Below are positions 33,724 to 40,981 of a DNA stretch of 40,981 nucleotides, one piece after another. Positions within the stretch are counted from its first letter, which is position 1. Each line of letters opens with the position of its first letter. Both the position numbers and the translations under genes were made by a program. This DNA comes from Bryobacterales bacterium (GTDB lineage Bacteria; Acidobacteriota; Terriglobia; Bryobacterales; Bryobacteraceae): the NCBI GenBank assembly GCA_009697505.1, contig SHUD01000020.1, positions 1 to 40,981 of the forward strand, written 5' to 3'. Below the pieces are notes generated by a model. That model was given only the letters and a program-made list of their open reading frames with translations, was not told the DNA's origin and made no database searches.

Positions 33724-33961
33724 ATGGCAAAGCTTCCGGCTCTGACTGCGCGGAAGGTGATTCAAGCCCTCAAACGCGCGGGATTTGTCGAGGACCGGCA
33801 AAGGGGCAGCCACCTCATTCTGTATCATCCTGTATCATCCGCAAACGAAGGCACGCACGGTAGTGCCCGTCCATGCCGGTAAGACACTCAAGGAACCTTT
33901 GCTACGCTCGATTATCCGCCATGCGGAGCTGTTGACGGATGAAGTCATCGATCTTCTGTAA
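33724..33961 (+). pseudogene. hicA: HicA toxin gene broken by a 10-bp tandem duplication
   Basis: The first 36 codons encode a good HicA start (MAKLPALTARKVIQALKRAG, then RQRGSHLILYHP with catalytic His30). The decamer TGTATCATCC then occurs twice in tandem (33821-33830, 33831-33840), shifting the frame. The product would stop at TAA 33880-33882 after 52 residues. Removing one decamer restores a 75-residue HicA that continues PQTKARTVVPVHAGKTL and ends DEVIDLL at TAA 33959-33961. The dsRNA-binding-like fold is lost in the short product, so the toxin should be inactive. A sequencing or assembly error is the alternative. Confidence 0.88.
33821..33840. repeat. 10-bp tandem duplication inside hicA
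   Basis: Two identical copies of TGTATCATCC. The extra copy causes the hicA frameshift, and perfect identity suggests a recent event. Confidence 0.9.
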
Positions 33962-33974
33962 GGCATCCCACTGC

Positions 33975-35447
33975 TCAAAACCGGTAATTCAGCTCGACGT
34001 ATCCAAGCCGCGCGTCCTTGCCTTTGGGATAGATGGTCCGCGTGACGGCGAGGCCCTGTGCGAAGCCGAAGTATCCGGTAACGGAGACGGCCGGATTCAG
34101 GCGGTAATCCACCTGAACGTCATAGAGGTTAGCCAGGGATCGAGCGCCGCCGGCGGCTCGGCCGGCGTAACCGAAGGTCCAGGGTTGATACACGCCTCCG
34201 CCGATGTACCAAAGGTCATTCGTACTCGACAGCCGCAGTGCGTGGAACTCATTGGATATCGTGACGCGGCCGTGGGGGCGCGAGATCAGCGCGGCATGGA
34301 TATCGCGGTTGTTCATCAGGTTGAAGAACGGGAAGCGGGCGAAGGGCCGCGGCGAGGGCATCAAGTTAAAAAAGCTTTCGTGGGCATTATCGTTGGGCGT
34401 GCTGTCGCCGGAACTTTCGAAGTAGCCGGCGCGCAGCCAAGGCTTCCAATGCCCGAGCCAACCGCTGGTGGCTCGCGGTTGAAAACCGCCCTCGAGGGCG
34501 AAGGCGTGGGCGCGGTGATCCTGGGTTCCCCAGCGCCCGGTCTGCGCGACGCCCCAAAGCAGAATGTCAGCGGTTCCTGCCGACGACGTGAATGCGCTCA
34601 AGTGATGACCGCCAAAGGTGCCGATGCGGATGTTAGCGAGATCCGTGCGGCGCACAGCCAAGGCTCGCGAGTCCGTTTTCACAAGGGAACGCCAGTCGTG
34701 ATAGTAGATGCCGAGCACTCGCGTTTCGGCCACGTGGTTGCCGCCGCCCCAGCCGCGCGTGTAAGCAGCGTAGGTGAAGGCGGTGCGGGTCTCGCCCCAG
34801 CCGTCGGTCTGGAACACACCACGAGTGGGTATCGCGGATACCACGGCGAACGTAGCGCTGGGCTTGTCCAAAATGTATTGAAATCCGTCAAAGCTGTGAG
34901 CGACGTGGGTCCAGGCGAAGGTGCCGATGAGCCGCTGCGCGACGCGATCCCGTTTAAGCGCGGCGAGAGTCGGATTCTGGGGCGTGCGCTCCGTCCCATC
35001 GGCATACTCGAAGCGCCCGATGCGCAGACTCTGCCCGGCCACGCCACCGATGTTCTTCCAGCGCCAGAAAACCTGCTTGGGAAAAAGCATCGCGGTGTTG
35101 CTGCCGGTTTGACTGTTGGCGAAGTAAGCGGCCCCCAGGCCGAGTTGGCCCTGCGCGCCGGGCGCGACGGCATTGGACGGCAGGCCCAGTAGAAACGGCA
35201 CGGCGAATTCAGCTTGCCAATCCCATTGCTTTGTGGATCGCGAGAGACCGAGGCGGAGAATGTTGCCGGAATACGCGTAGCCGTGGTCGCCGGAATCGGC
35301 GTGAAACCAATCCCACAGTTCGGTTCGCGCGCGCAGATTGGCTTGGAATGTCATGCCGCCGATGACATACTCCGGTGTGGGTGTTGGCTGCGCAAGAATC
35401 ACCGAAGCGGTGAGTAAGGCCAGCAGAAGCGAGCGGGCTGTCTTCAC
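33975..35447 (-). CDS. outer-membrane porin, alginate-export-like
   Basis: A 490-residue protein with a signal peptide (KTARSLLLALLTASVILAQ). A long series of amphipathic beta strands rich in aromatic residues follows, ending in VELNYRF with a terminal Phe, the usual outer-membrane barrel signal. The segment ANLRARTELWDWF near the start and RIGRFEYADG resemble the alginate-export porin family. The substrate is not known. The GTG at 35447 was chosen because it begins the signal peptide 7 bases after the stop of the GlcG-like gene. The longer open frame runs into that gene. It is probably second in a two-gene operon. Confidence 0.7.
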   Translation of the reverse strand: MKTARSLLLALLTASVILAQPTPTPEYVIGGMTFQANLRARTELWDWFHADSGDHGYAYSGNILRLGLSRSTKQWDWQAEFAVPFLLGLPSNAVAPGAQGQLGLGAAYFANSQTGSNTAMLFPKQVFWRWKNIGGVAGQSLRIGRFEYADGTERTPQNPTLAALKRDRVAQRLIGTFAWTHVAHSFDGFQYILDKPSATFAVVSAIPTRGVFQTDGWGETRTAFTYAAYTRGWGGGNHVAETRVLGIYYHDWRSLVKTDSRALAVRRTDLANIRIGTFGGHHLSAFTSSAGTADILLWGVAQTGRWGTQDHRAHAFALEGGFQPRATSGWLGHWKPWLRAGYFESSGDSTPNDNAHESFFNLMPSPRPFARFPFFNLMNNRDIHAALISRPHGRVTISNEFHALRLSSTNDLWYIGGGVYQPWTFGYAGRAAGGARSLANLYDVQVDYRLNPAVSVTGYFGFAQGLAVTRTIYPKGKDARLGYVELNYRF

Positions 35448-35454
35448 GAGCACG

Positions 35455-35979
35455 CTACTTGAGAAGATCCGCCACTTTGGCAATGCCGGCCTTGGAACAG
35501 GCGTCGTCGATATCCAGCGTGGAGCCCGCGCTGCCGACGCCGCCAATGGTTTCCTTGCCTAGCTGGATGGGCACGCCCCCGGAAAGCGCGAGGATGTCGG
35601 CGAGGTTGCGCTGGCCCGCCTGCGGCGCGTCATTAGCGGTGCGCTTCTGAAACTCCTGGGTGGAGACGCGGAACATGCGCGCGGTGTACGCCTTGCGGCG
35701 GGCCATTTCGCCGACCTGCGGAGCGGCCTGCTCGTCGCGCAACAGCACCAGGAGCTGCCCTCCGCGATCCACCACGGCCACGGCCGTGTTGTAGCCCCGC
35801 GCCTTGCATTCGGCGAGCGCGGCTTCGGCGATGGTGCGGGCCATGCCGAGCGACATGCCGCGCTGCGTGATCAAACCCTGTACGGTGGCAGTGCCCTGCG
35901 TGCCGCTTTGTGCGTGCGCCGGGCTGCCCAGCAGTAAACTCAGACCAAGCCCCAGGACTAGAGTGCGTGCGAACGGCAT
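35455..35979 (-). CDS. exported GlcG/HbpS-family protein (DUF336)
   Basis: A 174-residue protein with a signal peptide (PFARTLVLGLGLSLLLGSPAHAQ). A GlcG/HbpS domain follows, with TAVAVVDRGGQLLVLLRDEQA near residues 65-85, RKAYTARMF, and GGVPIQLGKETIGGVGSAGS near 134-153. HbpS is an exported heme-binding protein in Streptomyces; in other members the ligand is unknown. It is upstream of, and probably co-transcribed with, the porin gene, so ligand capture across the outer membrane is a reasonable inference. The ATG at 35979 has GGGAGGTG just upstream, and a TATAAT box lies 21 bases before it. Confidence 0.82.
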   Translation of the reverse strand: MPFARTLVLGLGLSLLLGSPAHAQSGTQGTATVQGLITQRGMSLGMARTIAEAALAECKARGYNTAVAVVDRGGQLLVLLRDEQAAPQVGEMARRKAYTARMFRVSTQEFQKRTANDAPQAGQRNLADILALSGGVPIQLGKETIGGVGSAGSTLDIDDACSKAGIAKVADLLK

Positions 35980-36000
35980 AACACCTCCCATCAGGTGCCA

Positions 36001-36028
36001 ATTATACTGAACCCATATACTAAACCCA
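36001..36028. promoter_or_regulatory. divergent promoter region with 13-bp tandem repeat
   Basis: TATACT-GAACCCA and TATACT-AAACCCA (36003-36015, 36016-36028) form a near-perfect 13-bp tandem repeat giving two TATACT boxes toward the MFS gene. On the minus strand a perfect TATAAT (complement of 36001-36006) faces the GlcG-like gene. Confidence 0.55.
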
Positions 36029-36039
36029 GCACTCTCGCC

Positions 36040-37455
36040 ATGCCCACCAATCTGAGCGATGCCGCCGCCATCGGCGCGCGGATGGACCGTCTGCCGGCGA
36101 CGCGCGCGGTTTGGAAGTTAGTCGCGCTGATTTCGTTGGGCGGCTACTTCGAGTTTTACGATCTGTTCCTAACCGGTTACATTGCGCCGACGCTGGTGCG
36201 CAGCGGCATTTTGACTCCCACCACGCGCGGATTGTTCGGTACCACGGGCGTCGCCAGCTTCGTGGCGGCGATGTTTTCCGGCTTGTTTCTGGGAACGGCT
36301 CTGTTCGGATTCGTGGCCGACCGCTTCGGGCGGAGAACCATCTTTACGTTTTCCCTGCTCTGGTACACGGCGGCGAGCGTGGTCATGGCGTTTCAGACCG
36401 ACGTATTCGGATTGAACCTGTGGCGCTTTCTATCGGGGATCGGCGTAGGCGTGGAACTGGTGACCATCGCCACGTATATATCCGAACTGGTGCCGAAGGA
36501 AATGCGGGGCCGCGCGTTCGCTTTCAATCAGACCGTCCAGTTCAGCTCGGTTCCCACGGTGGCGTTGCTGGCTTGGCTGCTGGTGGAGAAAGCTCCGCTG
36601 GGGCTGGACGGTTGGCGCTGGGTGGTGCTGGCCGGAGCCGCAGGTGCGGCGGTGGTGTGGTGGATCCGCCTGGGTCTGCCGGAGAGTCCGCGGTGGCTGG
36701 CCGAGCACGGCCGCCTGGAGGAAGCCGAACGCGTGGTCAGCGAACTCGAAAAGAAAGTGGCGCTGGAGGCGGAGTCCGCTCTGCCGGGAGTGAGCCAAGC
36801 CGAGATCCCGCCGGTCGCGGTGAGCGAGGCAGCGCCGCCGGCGGGCCGCGCGAGCTTCGCGGAATTGTGGAACCGTACCTATCGCAGCCGGACGTTGATG
36901 CTCGTCGTATTCAATATTTTTCAGACGGTGGGGTTCTACGGTTTTTCCAATTGGGTACCGACGCTGCTGATCAGGCGCGGCATCCCGATCACCAGCAGCC
37001 TGGAGTATACGTTTTTCATCGCCATGGCAGCGCCGTTCGGGCCACTGTTGGCCTACCGGTTCGCCGACAAGATCGAGCGCAAGTGGCAGATCGTGATGGC
37101 GGCGGCGAGCGTCGCTTTCTTCGGAGTTTGGTTCGGGCAAATGTCGGCCGCGCCGGTATTGATCGCGCTGGGGATGATGCTGACGATATCGAATAACATC
37201 CTGTCGTATTCGCTGCACACGTATCAGGCGGAACTCTATCCCACGCGCATACGGGCGCTGGGGGTGGGGTTCGTGTATTCCTGGAGCCGCCTGTCGGTGG
37301 TGTTCAGCGCCTTTGCCATCGCCTTCATCCTGGAACGCTTTGGCGTACCCGGAGTGTTCGTGTTTATCGCCGGAAGCATGGCGGTGGTGGTGGTGGTGAT
37401 TGGATGCTTCGGGCCGCGCACGAACCAGTTATCGCTGGAGACGATTTCGAAGTAG
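36040..37455 (+). CDS. MFS transporter, sugar/organic-acid porter type
   Basis: A 471-residue inner-membrane protein with twelve hydrophobic helices. MFS motif A is DRFGRRT near residues 92-98, and PESPRWLAEHGRLEEAERVV begins the central loop near 210. That sequence is typical of the sugar porter / aromatic-acid (SP/AAHS) branch. YFEFYDLFLTGYIAP in helix 1 resembles the carboxylate and metabolite:H+ symporter group. Substrate cannot be fixed. ATG 36040 gives the normal N-terminus; 18 bases separate it from the nearer TATACT. It ends 10 bases from a convergent RDD gene. Confidence 0.87.
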   Translation: MPTNLSDAAAIGARMDRLPATRAVWKLVALISLGGYFEFYDLFLTGYIAPTLVRSGILTPTTRGLFGTTGVASFVAAMFSGLFLGTALFGFVADRFGRRTIFTFSLLWYTAASVVMAFQTDVFGLNLWRFLSGIGVGVELVTIATYISELVPKEMRGRAFAFNQTVQFSSVPTVALLAWLLVEKAPLGLDGWRWVVLAGAAGAAVVWWIRLGLPESPRWLAEHGRLEEAERVVSELEKKVALEAESALPGVSQAEIPPVAVSEAAPPAGRASFAELWNRTYRSRTLMLVVFNIFQTVGFYGFSNWVPTLLIRRGIPITSSLEYTFFIAMAAPFGPLLAYRFADKIERKWQIVMAAASVAFFGVWFGQMSAAPVLIALGMMLTISNNILSYSLHTYQAELYPTRIRALGVGFVYSWSRLSVVFSAFAIAFILERFGVPGVFVFIAGSMAVVVVVIGCFGPRTNQLSLETISK

Positions 37456-37465
37456 GGGCCGCGCC

Positions 37466-38311
37466 TCAGCCCGCGCTGGGAAAGGTTTTGGAGATGTGGT
37501 CGTGCCAGGTGAGATGCTCTTCATCGACCAGGGCCCACAGGAGGCCCAAGCCCACCGAAGCCAGGCTCAACACCGACGCACCCAATCGCAACAACCGCTG
37601 ATCGCGATCCGGAGTCTTGCCATCAAAGTTGACCAGCCGCAAATTGGCGAAGCGCATACCGGGCGTATCCCCGTTGCCCAGACACCACAGCAGGCGATAC
37701 GTGAAGGTGACGGCTCCGACAATCCCCAGGGCCAACAAGAAGGTTTGCTTGGTAAACGCAATGTGGCCGCCGGAAAGGAAGAAGATCATCAGGAACAAAC
37801 TCACTGCGAGGGCGATCATCGCGCCATCCGCGGCGGCAGCCATCAAGCGGTGCACGGGCAGCGCCACCGGGGCGTCGCAATAGATCACTGCCTCCACTTC
37901 GGTCGCCAGCGTGCGCGAGTGAGCGCCGGTACGCAGGAAGTCCAGGGACTGCTGCGATTCACCGGAACGGCGCGGTTGCCGGGCAGATGTGTGGGGACGC
38001 GAAACCTTGCGCTCCGGCGTGCGCGGGCGAGGCGTCAGCATCGGTATGGGAACAACTTTCGGACCCGGCGATGAATCGCGGAACAAGGAGGGTTGATAGC
38101 CGCCCTCCGGCCGTCCCAGCGGGGCCCAGGGCGCTGCTTCCGGGTCGGTCCGGCGTCCGCCAGGCAGTGCCTCGAGTTCGGGAGCGGTCGCGCCGGTTAC
38201 CGGATACACATCCGGAGCAGGACGCGGAGCGGCAGCATACAGACGCCGGCCGCAGCGTACGCAACGCCGCTCGTCCTCCTCATTCCAAGCTTTGCAATGA
38301 AAACACTGCAT
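37466..38311 (-). CDS. RDD-family membrane protein with N-terminal zinc ribbon
   Basis: A 281-residue protein. It starts MQCFHCKAWNEEDERRCVRCG, a C-x2-C/C-x2-C zinc ribbon (Cys3, 6, 16, 19). A proline- and arginine-rich linker (about 25-140) follows. The RDD domain has VHRLMAAAADGAMI near 160, two or three membrane helices, and DTPGMRFANLRLVN near 220. RDD proteins are membrane proteins of mostly unknown function, with some proposed as transporters. The ATG at 38311 was chosen because the zinc ribbon begins there, while the frame is open for another 17 codons upstream. Confidence 0.82.
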   Translation of the reverse strand: MQCFHCKAWNEEDERRCVRCGRRLYAAAPRPAPDVYPVTGATAPELEALPGGRRTDPEAAPWAPLGRPEGGYQPSLFRDSSPGPKVVPIPMLTPRPRTPERKVSRPHTSARQPRRSGESQQSLDFLRTGAHSRTLATEVEAVIYCDAPVALPVHRLMAAAADGAMIALAVSLFLMIFFLSGGHIAFTKQTFLLALGIVGAVTFTYRLLWCLGNGDTPGMRFANLRLVNFDGKTPDRDQRLLRLGASVLSLASVGLGLLWALVDEEHLTWHDHISKTFPSAG

Positions 38312-38370
38312 CGTAATTATTGGTCTGCTTCGTTCCGGCCAACTTCGATCTGGGTCACGCACGCGGCTGT

Positions 38371-38376
38371 TACAAT
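38371..38376 (+). promoter_or_regulatory. -10 element (TACAAT) of lptD
   Basis: TACAAT lies 19 bases before the TTG at 38396. That gives a short leader of about 13 bases rather than a leaderless message. Confidence 0.45.
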
Positions 38377-38395
38377 GTACTAGGTCGCGGCCCGC

Positions 38396-40747
38396 TTGAA
38401 GCTAACCGTCCAGAACCCCAGTACTAGCCCGCCAAACCTAAGTACCATACTTCGGTACATTTGTCACGCTTTTTGTTTTATAGGCGTCTTTCCCGTATTA
38501 CATTTAAGTGCACAAGTATATGTTCCCGCTTTACCACCGGCGCCCGCACCGAACGCTCCTAGTACTAACATAGATCGGCCAGTCCAACCCGCCCGCGCCA
38601 ACGTTCCCGATGCGGAGCATGTGCGTATTGAGTCCGTGACACAAGAGGTGGAAGGCGTTTCGCGGCGCCTGCGGGGCAATGTACGCATCGAAACCACGGA
38701 CATGCAGTTGCGCGCGGATGAAGTGGATTACAACTCAGAAACGGGAGAGCTGGAAGCGCGCGGGCATGTTCATTTCGAACATTTCACGCGCGGTGAGAAA
38801 CTTGACTGCGAAAAAGCGGAGTACAACGTGAACACCGAGACGGGGAAGTTTTACGAAGTCTCCGGATCGGCAGCGGCGCGAATTCAAGCGCGCCGGGGGC
38901 TGCTTACGACGCAGAATCCGTTTTATTTTCAAGGGAAATGGGCAGAACGTCTCAAGGATCACTATATCCTTCACGATGGCTTCCTCACCGATTGCGAGCT
39001 GCCCCGTACCTGGTGGCGCCTGAAGGCGTCTACTTTCGAGGTGGTGCCCGGCGAGCACGCAATTGCGCGCAGCTCCTGGTTCTACCTGCGCAACGTGCGT
39101 CTGATGTATTTTCCCTATTTCTATAAGTCCCTTAAAAAAGAACCCCGTAAGAGTGGCTTTTTAATCCCTAACATGGGCCGTAGTTCGCGCCGCGGGTATA
39201 TGATCGGAGCGGGCTATTACTGGGCCATCAACCGCAGTTATGATCTCACGTACCGGACGCGTTACTTCACTTCCGCCGGATTTGCGCACCACGTCGACTT
39301 CCGCGGCGATCCCAACGAACGCACTAGCTTCGACGTACTCGCCGATGGACTAAAGGACCGCCGTAACAGCCTCCGCTACGCCAGCGGGGCGGTCCTGCGG
39401 GGGAACGCGAAAACCGATCTGGGCAAGGGATGGCTGGCACGGGGCGATCTCAGCTACATTACTTCTCTGGCCTTCCGGCAGCAGTTCACCGAGTCCTTCA
39501 CGGAAGCCATCAGCTCGCAGACCAACTCCGTGGGCTTTGTCACCAAGCACTGGGCGGACTACGGGGTCAATTTTGTCGTGCAGAGGAACGTAAACTTCCA
39601 GAGCACGTTGCCGCATGATTATATTTCCATCCGCAAACTTCCCGAGGTCCAGTTCCTGACCCGCGAGCATCAGCTCGACTTCAAAGGCTGGCCCTTCTGG
39701 GTTTCGCTGGACTCCAGCGCGGGGCTGCTACGGCGGAGCCAGAATCTGTTTCAGACGCGGCAGTTCGTCAGCCGGCTGGACTTCGCGCCGCGTATCAGCA
39801 CGGCGTTTCACTGGATGGGGGTCCATGTGACGCCCACCTTCGGGATCCGCCAGACGGCTTATGGGTCGAGCGACCGGGGTACGGGTTTCACCGGCGAGAA
39901 CATCTTGCGGAACTCGCGCGACGTCTCCGTTGACGTGCTGCTGCCTTCGCTGGCACGCGTTTTCGATGCTCCTTCCTGGATGGGCGACAAGGTCAAGCAC
40001 ATTATTGAACCCCGCGTGGTCTATAAGTACACGGGCGGGATCGACAACTTCGCCAATGTCATCCGCTTTGATGAATCCGATCTGCTTTCGAATACCAATC
40101 AGGTGGAGTTCTCCGTCACCAATCGTTTGCTGGCCAAGGAAAAGGACGGCAACGTCACGGATTTTGTCACCTGGCAGGTCTGGTATGACCGCTTTTTCGA
40201 TCCCACTTTCGGCGGCGCGATCGTCCCCGGCATACGGAACGTGCTGCAGAGCTCGCTGGACCTGACCGGGTACGGGTATTTGGATGGACGCCGGCGTTCT
40301 TCGCCCATCGTAAGCGCGCTGCGCTTGCAATCTCGCGTGGGCCTGGAGTGGCGGACAGACTACGACCCGCTCCGGCGCGACATCGTCAACAGTACGCTGG
40401 CGCTGGACGGACGGATCAAAGACTACCGCGTGTCGGTGGCCCACACGGATATCAAGACCAACACCCTTCTCTCGCCCAATGCGAATCAGTTCCGCGGCTC
40501 CTTCGCCTATGGCTCCGACACGCGGCGCGGCTTCAGCTATGGCTTCAATGCCGCCTACGACTACCGTGTCGGCGTCATGCAGTTTACGCAAACGCAGCTC
40601 ACGTATAACACCGATTGTTGCGGACTGAGTGTGCAGTATTACCGCTTTGCCGTGGGTACCCGCAACGAGAGCCAGGTCCGCGTGTCGTTCGCGGTGTCCA
40701 ATATCGGGGCGTTCGGAACGTTAAAACGCCAGGAACGGGTGTTTTGA
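38396..40747 (+). CDS. lptD: LPS-assembly outer-membrane protein LptD
   Basis: A 783-residue LptD that inserts lipopolysaccharide into the outer leaflet with LptE. An N-terminal hydrophobic stretch (about residues 18-40) ends LSA-Q and should be the signal peptide. The OstA/LptA-like domain follows (about 80-190: RLRGNVRIETTDMQLRADEV, YNSETGELEARGHVHFE). Then comes the large beta barrel (KSGFLIPNMGRSSRRGYMIGAGYYW onward). The C-terminal Cys pair of the family is C741-C742 (NTDCCGLSV); C138 and C200 are the likely disulfide partners. The TTG start is least certain. The first ~60 codons are AT-richer with codons rare elsewhere here. The barrel end is complete. Confidence 0.92.
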   Translation: MKLTVQNPSTSPPNLSTILRYICHAFCFIGVFPVLHLSAQVYVPALPPAPAPNAPSTNIDRPVQPARANVPDAEHVRIESVTQEVEGVSRRLRGNVRIETTDMQLRADEVDYNSETGELEARGHVHFEHFTRGEKLDCEKAEYNVNTETGKFYEVSGSAAARIQARRGLLTTQNPFYFQGKWAERLKDHYILHDGFLTDCELPRTWWRLKASTFEVVPGEHAIARSSWFYLRNVRLMYFPYFYKSLKKEPRKSGFLIPNMGRSSRRGYMIGAGYYWAINRSYDLTYRTRYFTSAGFAHHVDFRGDPNERTSFDVLADGLKDRRNSLRYASGAVLRGNAKTDLGKGWLARGDLSYITSLAFRQQFTESFTEAISSQTNSVGFVTKHWADYGVNFVVQRNVNFQSTLPHDYISIRKLPEVQFLTREHQLDFKGWPFWVSLDSSAGLLRRSQNLFQTRQFVSRLDFAPRISTAFHWMGVHVTPTFGIRQTAYGSSDRGTGFTGENILRNSRDVSVDVLLPSLARVFDAPSWMGDKVKHIIEPRVVYKYTGGIDNFANVIRFDESDLLSNTNQVEFSVTNRLLAKEKDGNVTDFVTWQVWYDRFFDPTFGGAIVPGIRNVLQSSLDLTGYGYLDGRRRSSPIVSALRLQSRVGLEWRTDYDPLRRDIVNSTLALDGRIKDYRVSVAHTDIKTNTLLSPNANQFRGSFAYGSDTRRGFSYGFNAAYDYRVGVMQFTQTQLTYNTDCCGLSVQYYRFAVGTRNESQVRVSFAVSNIGAFGTLKRQERVF

Positions 40748-40890
40748 GGAACACGCGCAAAACGGACTCGCTCCGGCGTCACCAGCCTGCGGGTTCCTGC
40801 TTCACTTGACGCCGCGCCATCGCGGCCTTTGCGCTTCTAGACCATTTTCGTAGATAATAGGAACTGCTCTGGCTCTTCGCCTGGCCGCAG

Positions 40891-40981
40891 ATGGCGAAAG
40901 CATATTCAGATGATTTGAGGCGCAAGCTGTTGGAGGCTCACCAGCAAGGTGAAGGGAGCCTGGAACAGTTGGCGGTACGAT
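40891..40981 (+). mobile_element. N-terminus of an IS630-family transposase (cut by window edge)
   Basis: Thirty residues are visible, beginning MAKAYSDDLRRKLLEAHQQG and ending EQLAVR. This is the helix-turn-helix start typical of IS630-family Orf1/transposase. The catalytic DDE part lies beyond the window. The left inverted repeat should be within about 40850-40890, but I cannot place it by eye. Confidence 0.8.

Overview
The window reads as chromosome of a GC-rich, diderm (LPS-bearing), aerobic bacterium. lpxC and lptD imply lipopolysaccharide, and there are beta-barrel and periplasmic proteins plus a full-length AcnA. The mix of NIPSNAP, M19 dipeptidase, Uma2, metallo-beta-lactamase and IS630/IS4 genes, the recO-glyQ-glyS-ppdK order and the overall style suggest Acidobacteriota, perhaps the Solibacter/Bryobacter group. 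That placement is inference from gene content, with no marker search behind it. No tRNA, rRNA or CRISPR array was seen.

Layout. 1-500: tail of an IS4-type transposase running straight into a decapitated class-III aminotransferase. 501-4270: methyltransferase, a 400-bp gap with an extragenic repeat, yraN, a translationally coupled pair of small four-helix transporters, and an exported metallo-beta-lactamase-fold protein closed by a strong terminator. 4272-10708: a threonine/serine dehydratase gene interrupted by one in-frame TGA, OsmC, a degenerate GGDEF protein, an SDR, a NIPSNAP protein, acylphosphatase, a HAD phosphatase and a membrane sensor whose kinase and receiver domains have lost their key residues. 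10715-18393: acnA, Uma2 nuclease, argS/ferredoxin (divergent), a lipoprotein and an M19 dipeptidase. 18740-23636: polA and a CtaA-like membrane protein facing lpxC-pgsA across a region with two matching palindromes. 23699-26999: a nucleoside salvage operon (pyrimidine-nucleoside phosphorylase, CNT transporter, purine-nucleoside phosphorylase). 27063-33266: ppdK-glyS-glyQ-recO on the minus strand. 33376-33961: a decayed copy of the recO start, then hicB with a frameshifted hicA. 33975-40747: a porin and a GlcG/HbpS-like protein, an MFS transporter, an RDD protein and lptD. 40891-end: start of an IS630 transposase.

Two themes recur. First, many genes have a TANNNT hexamer 6-9 bases before the start codon and no Shine-Dalgarno sequence, which fits leaderless transcripts. 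Second, there is visible small-scale decay and duplication: an aminotransferase fragment, one nonsense codon, a 10-bp duplication that breaks hicA, a decayed recO copy, other 10-13-bp tandem repeats, and insertion sequences at both ends. No clearly new multi-gene system was found. The best leads are the twin-palindrome control region, the leaderless promoter architecture and the pseudo-enzyme signalling proteins.
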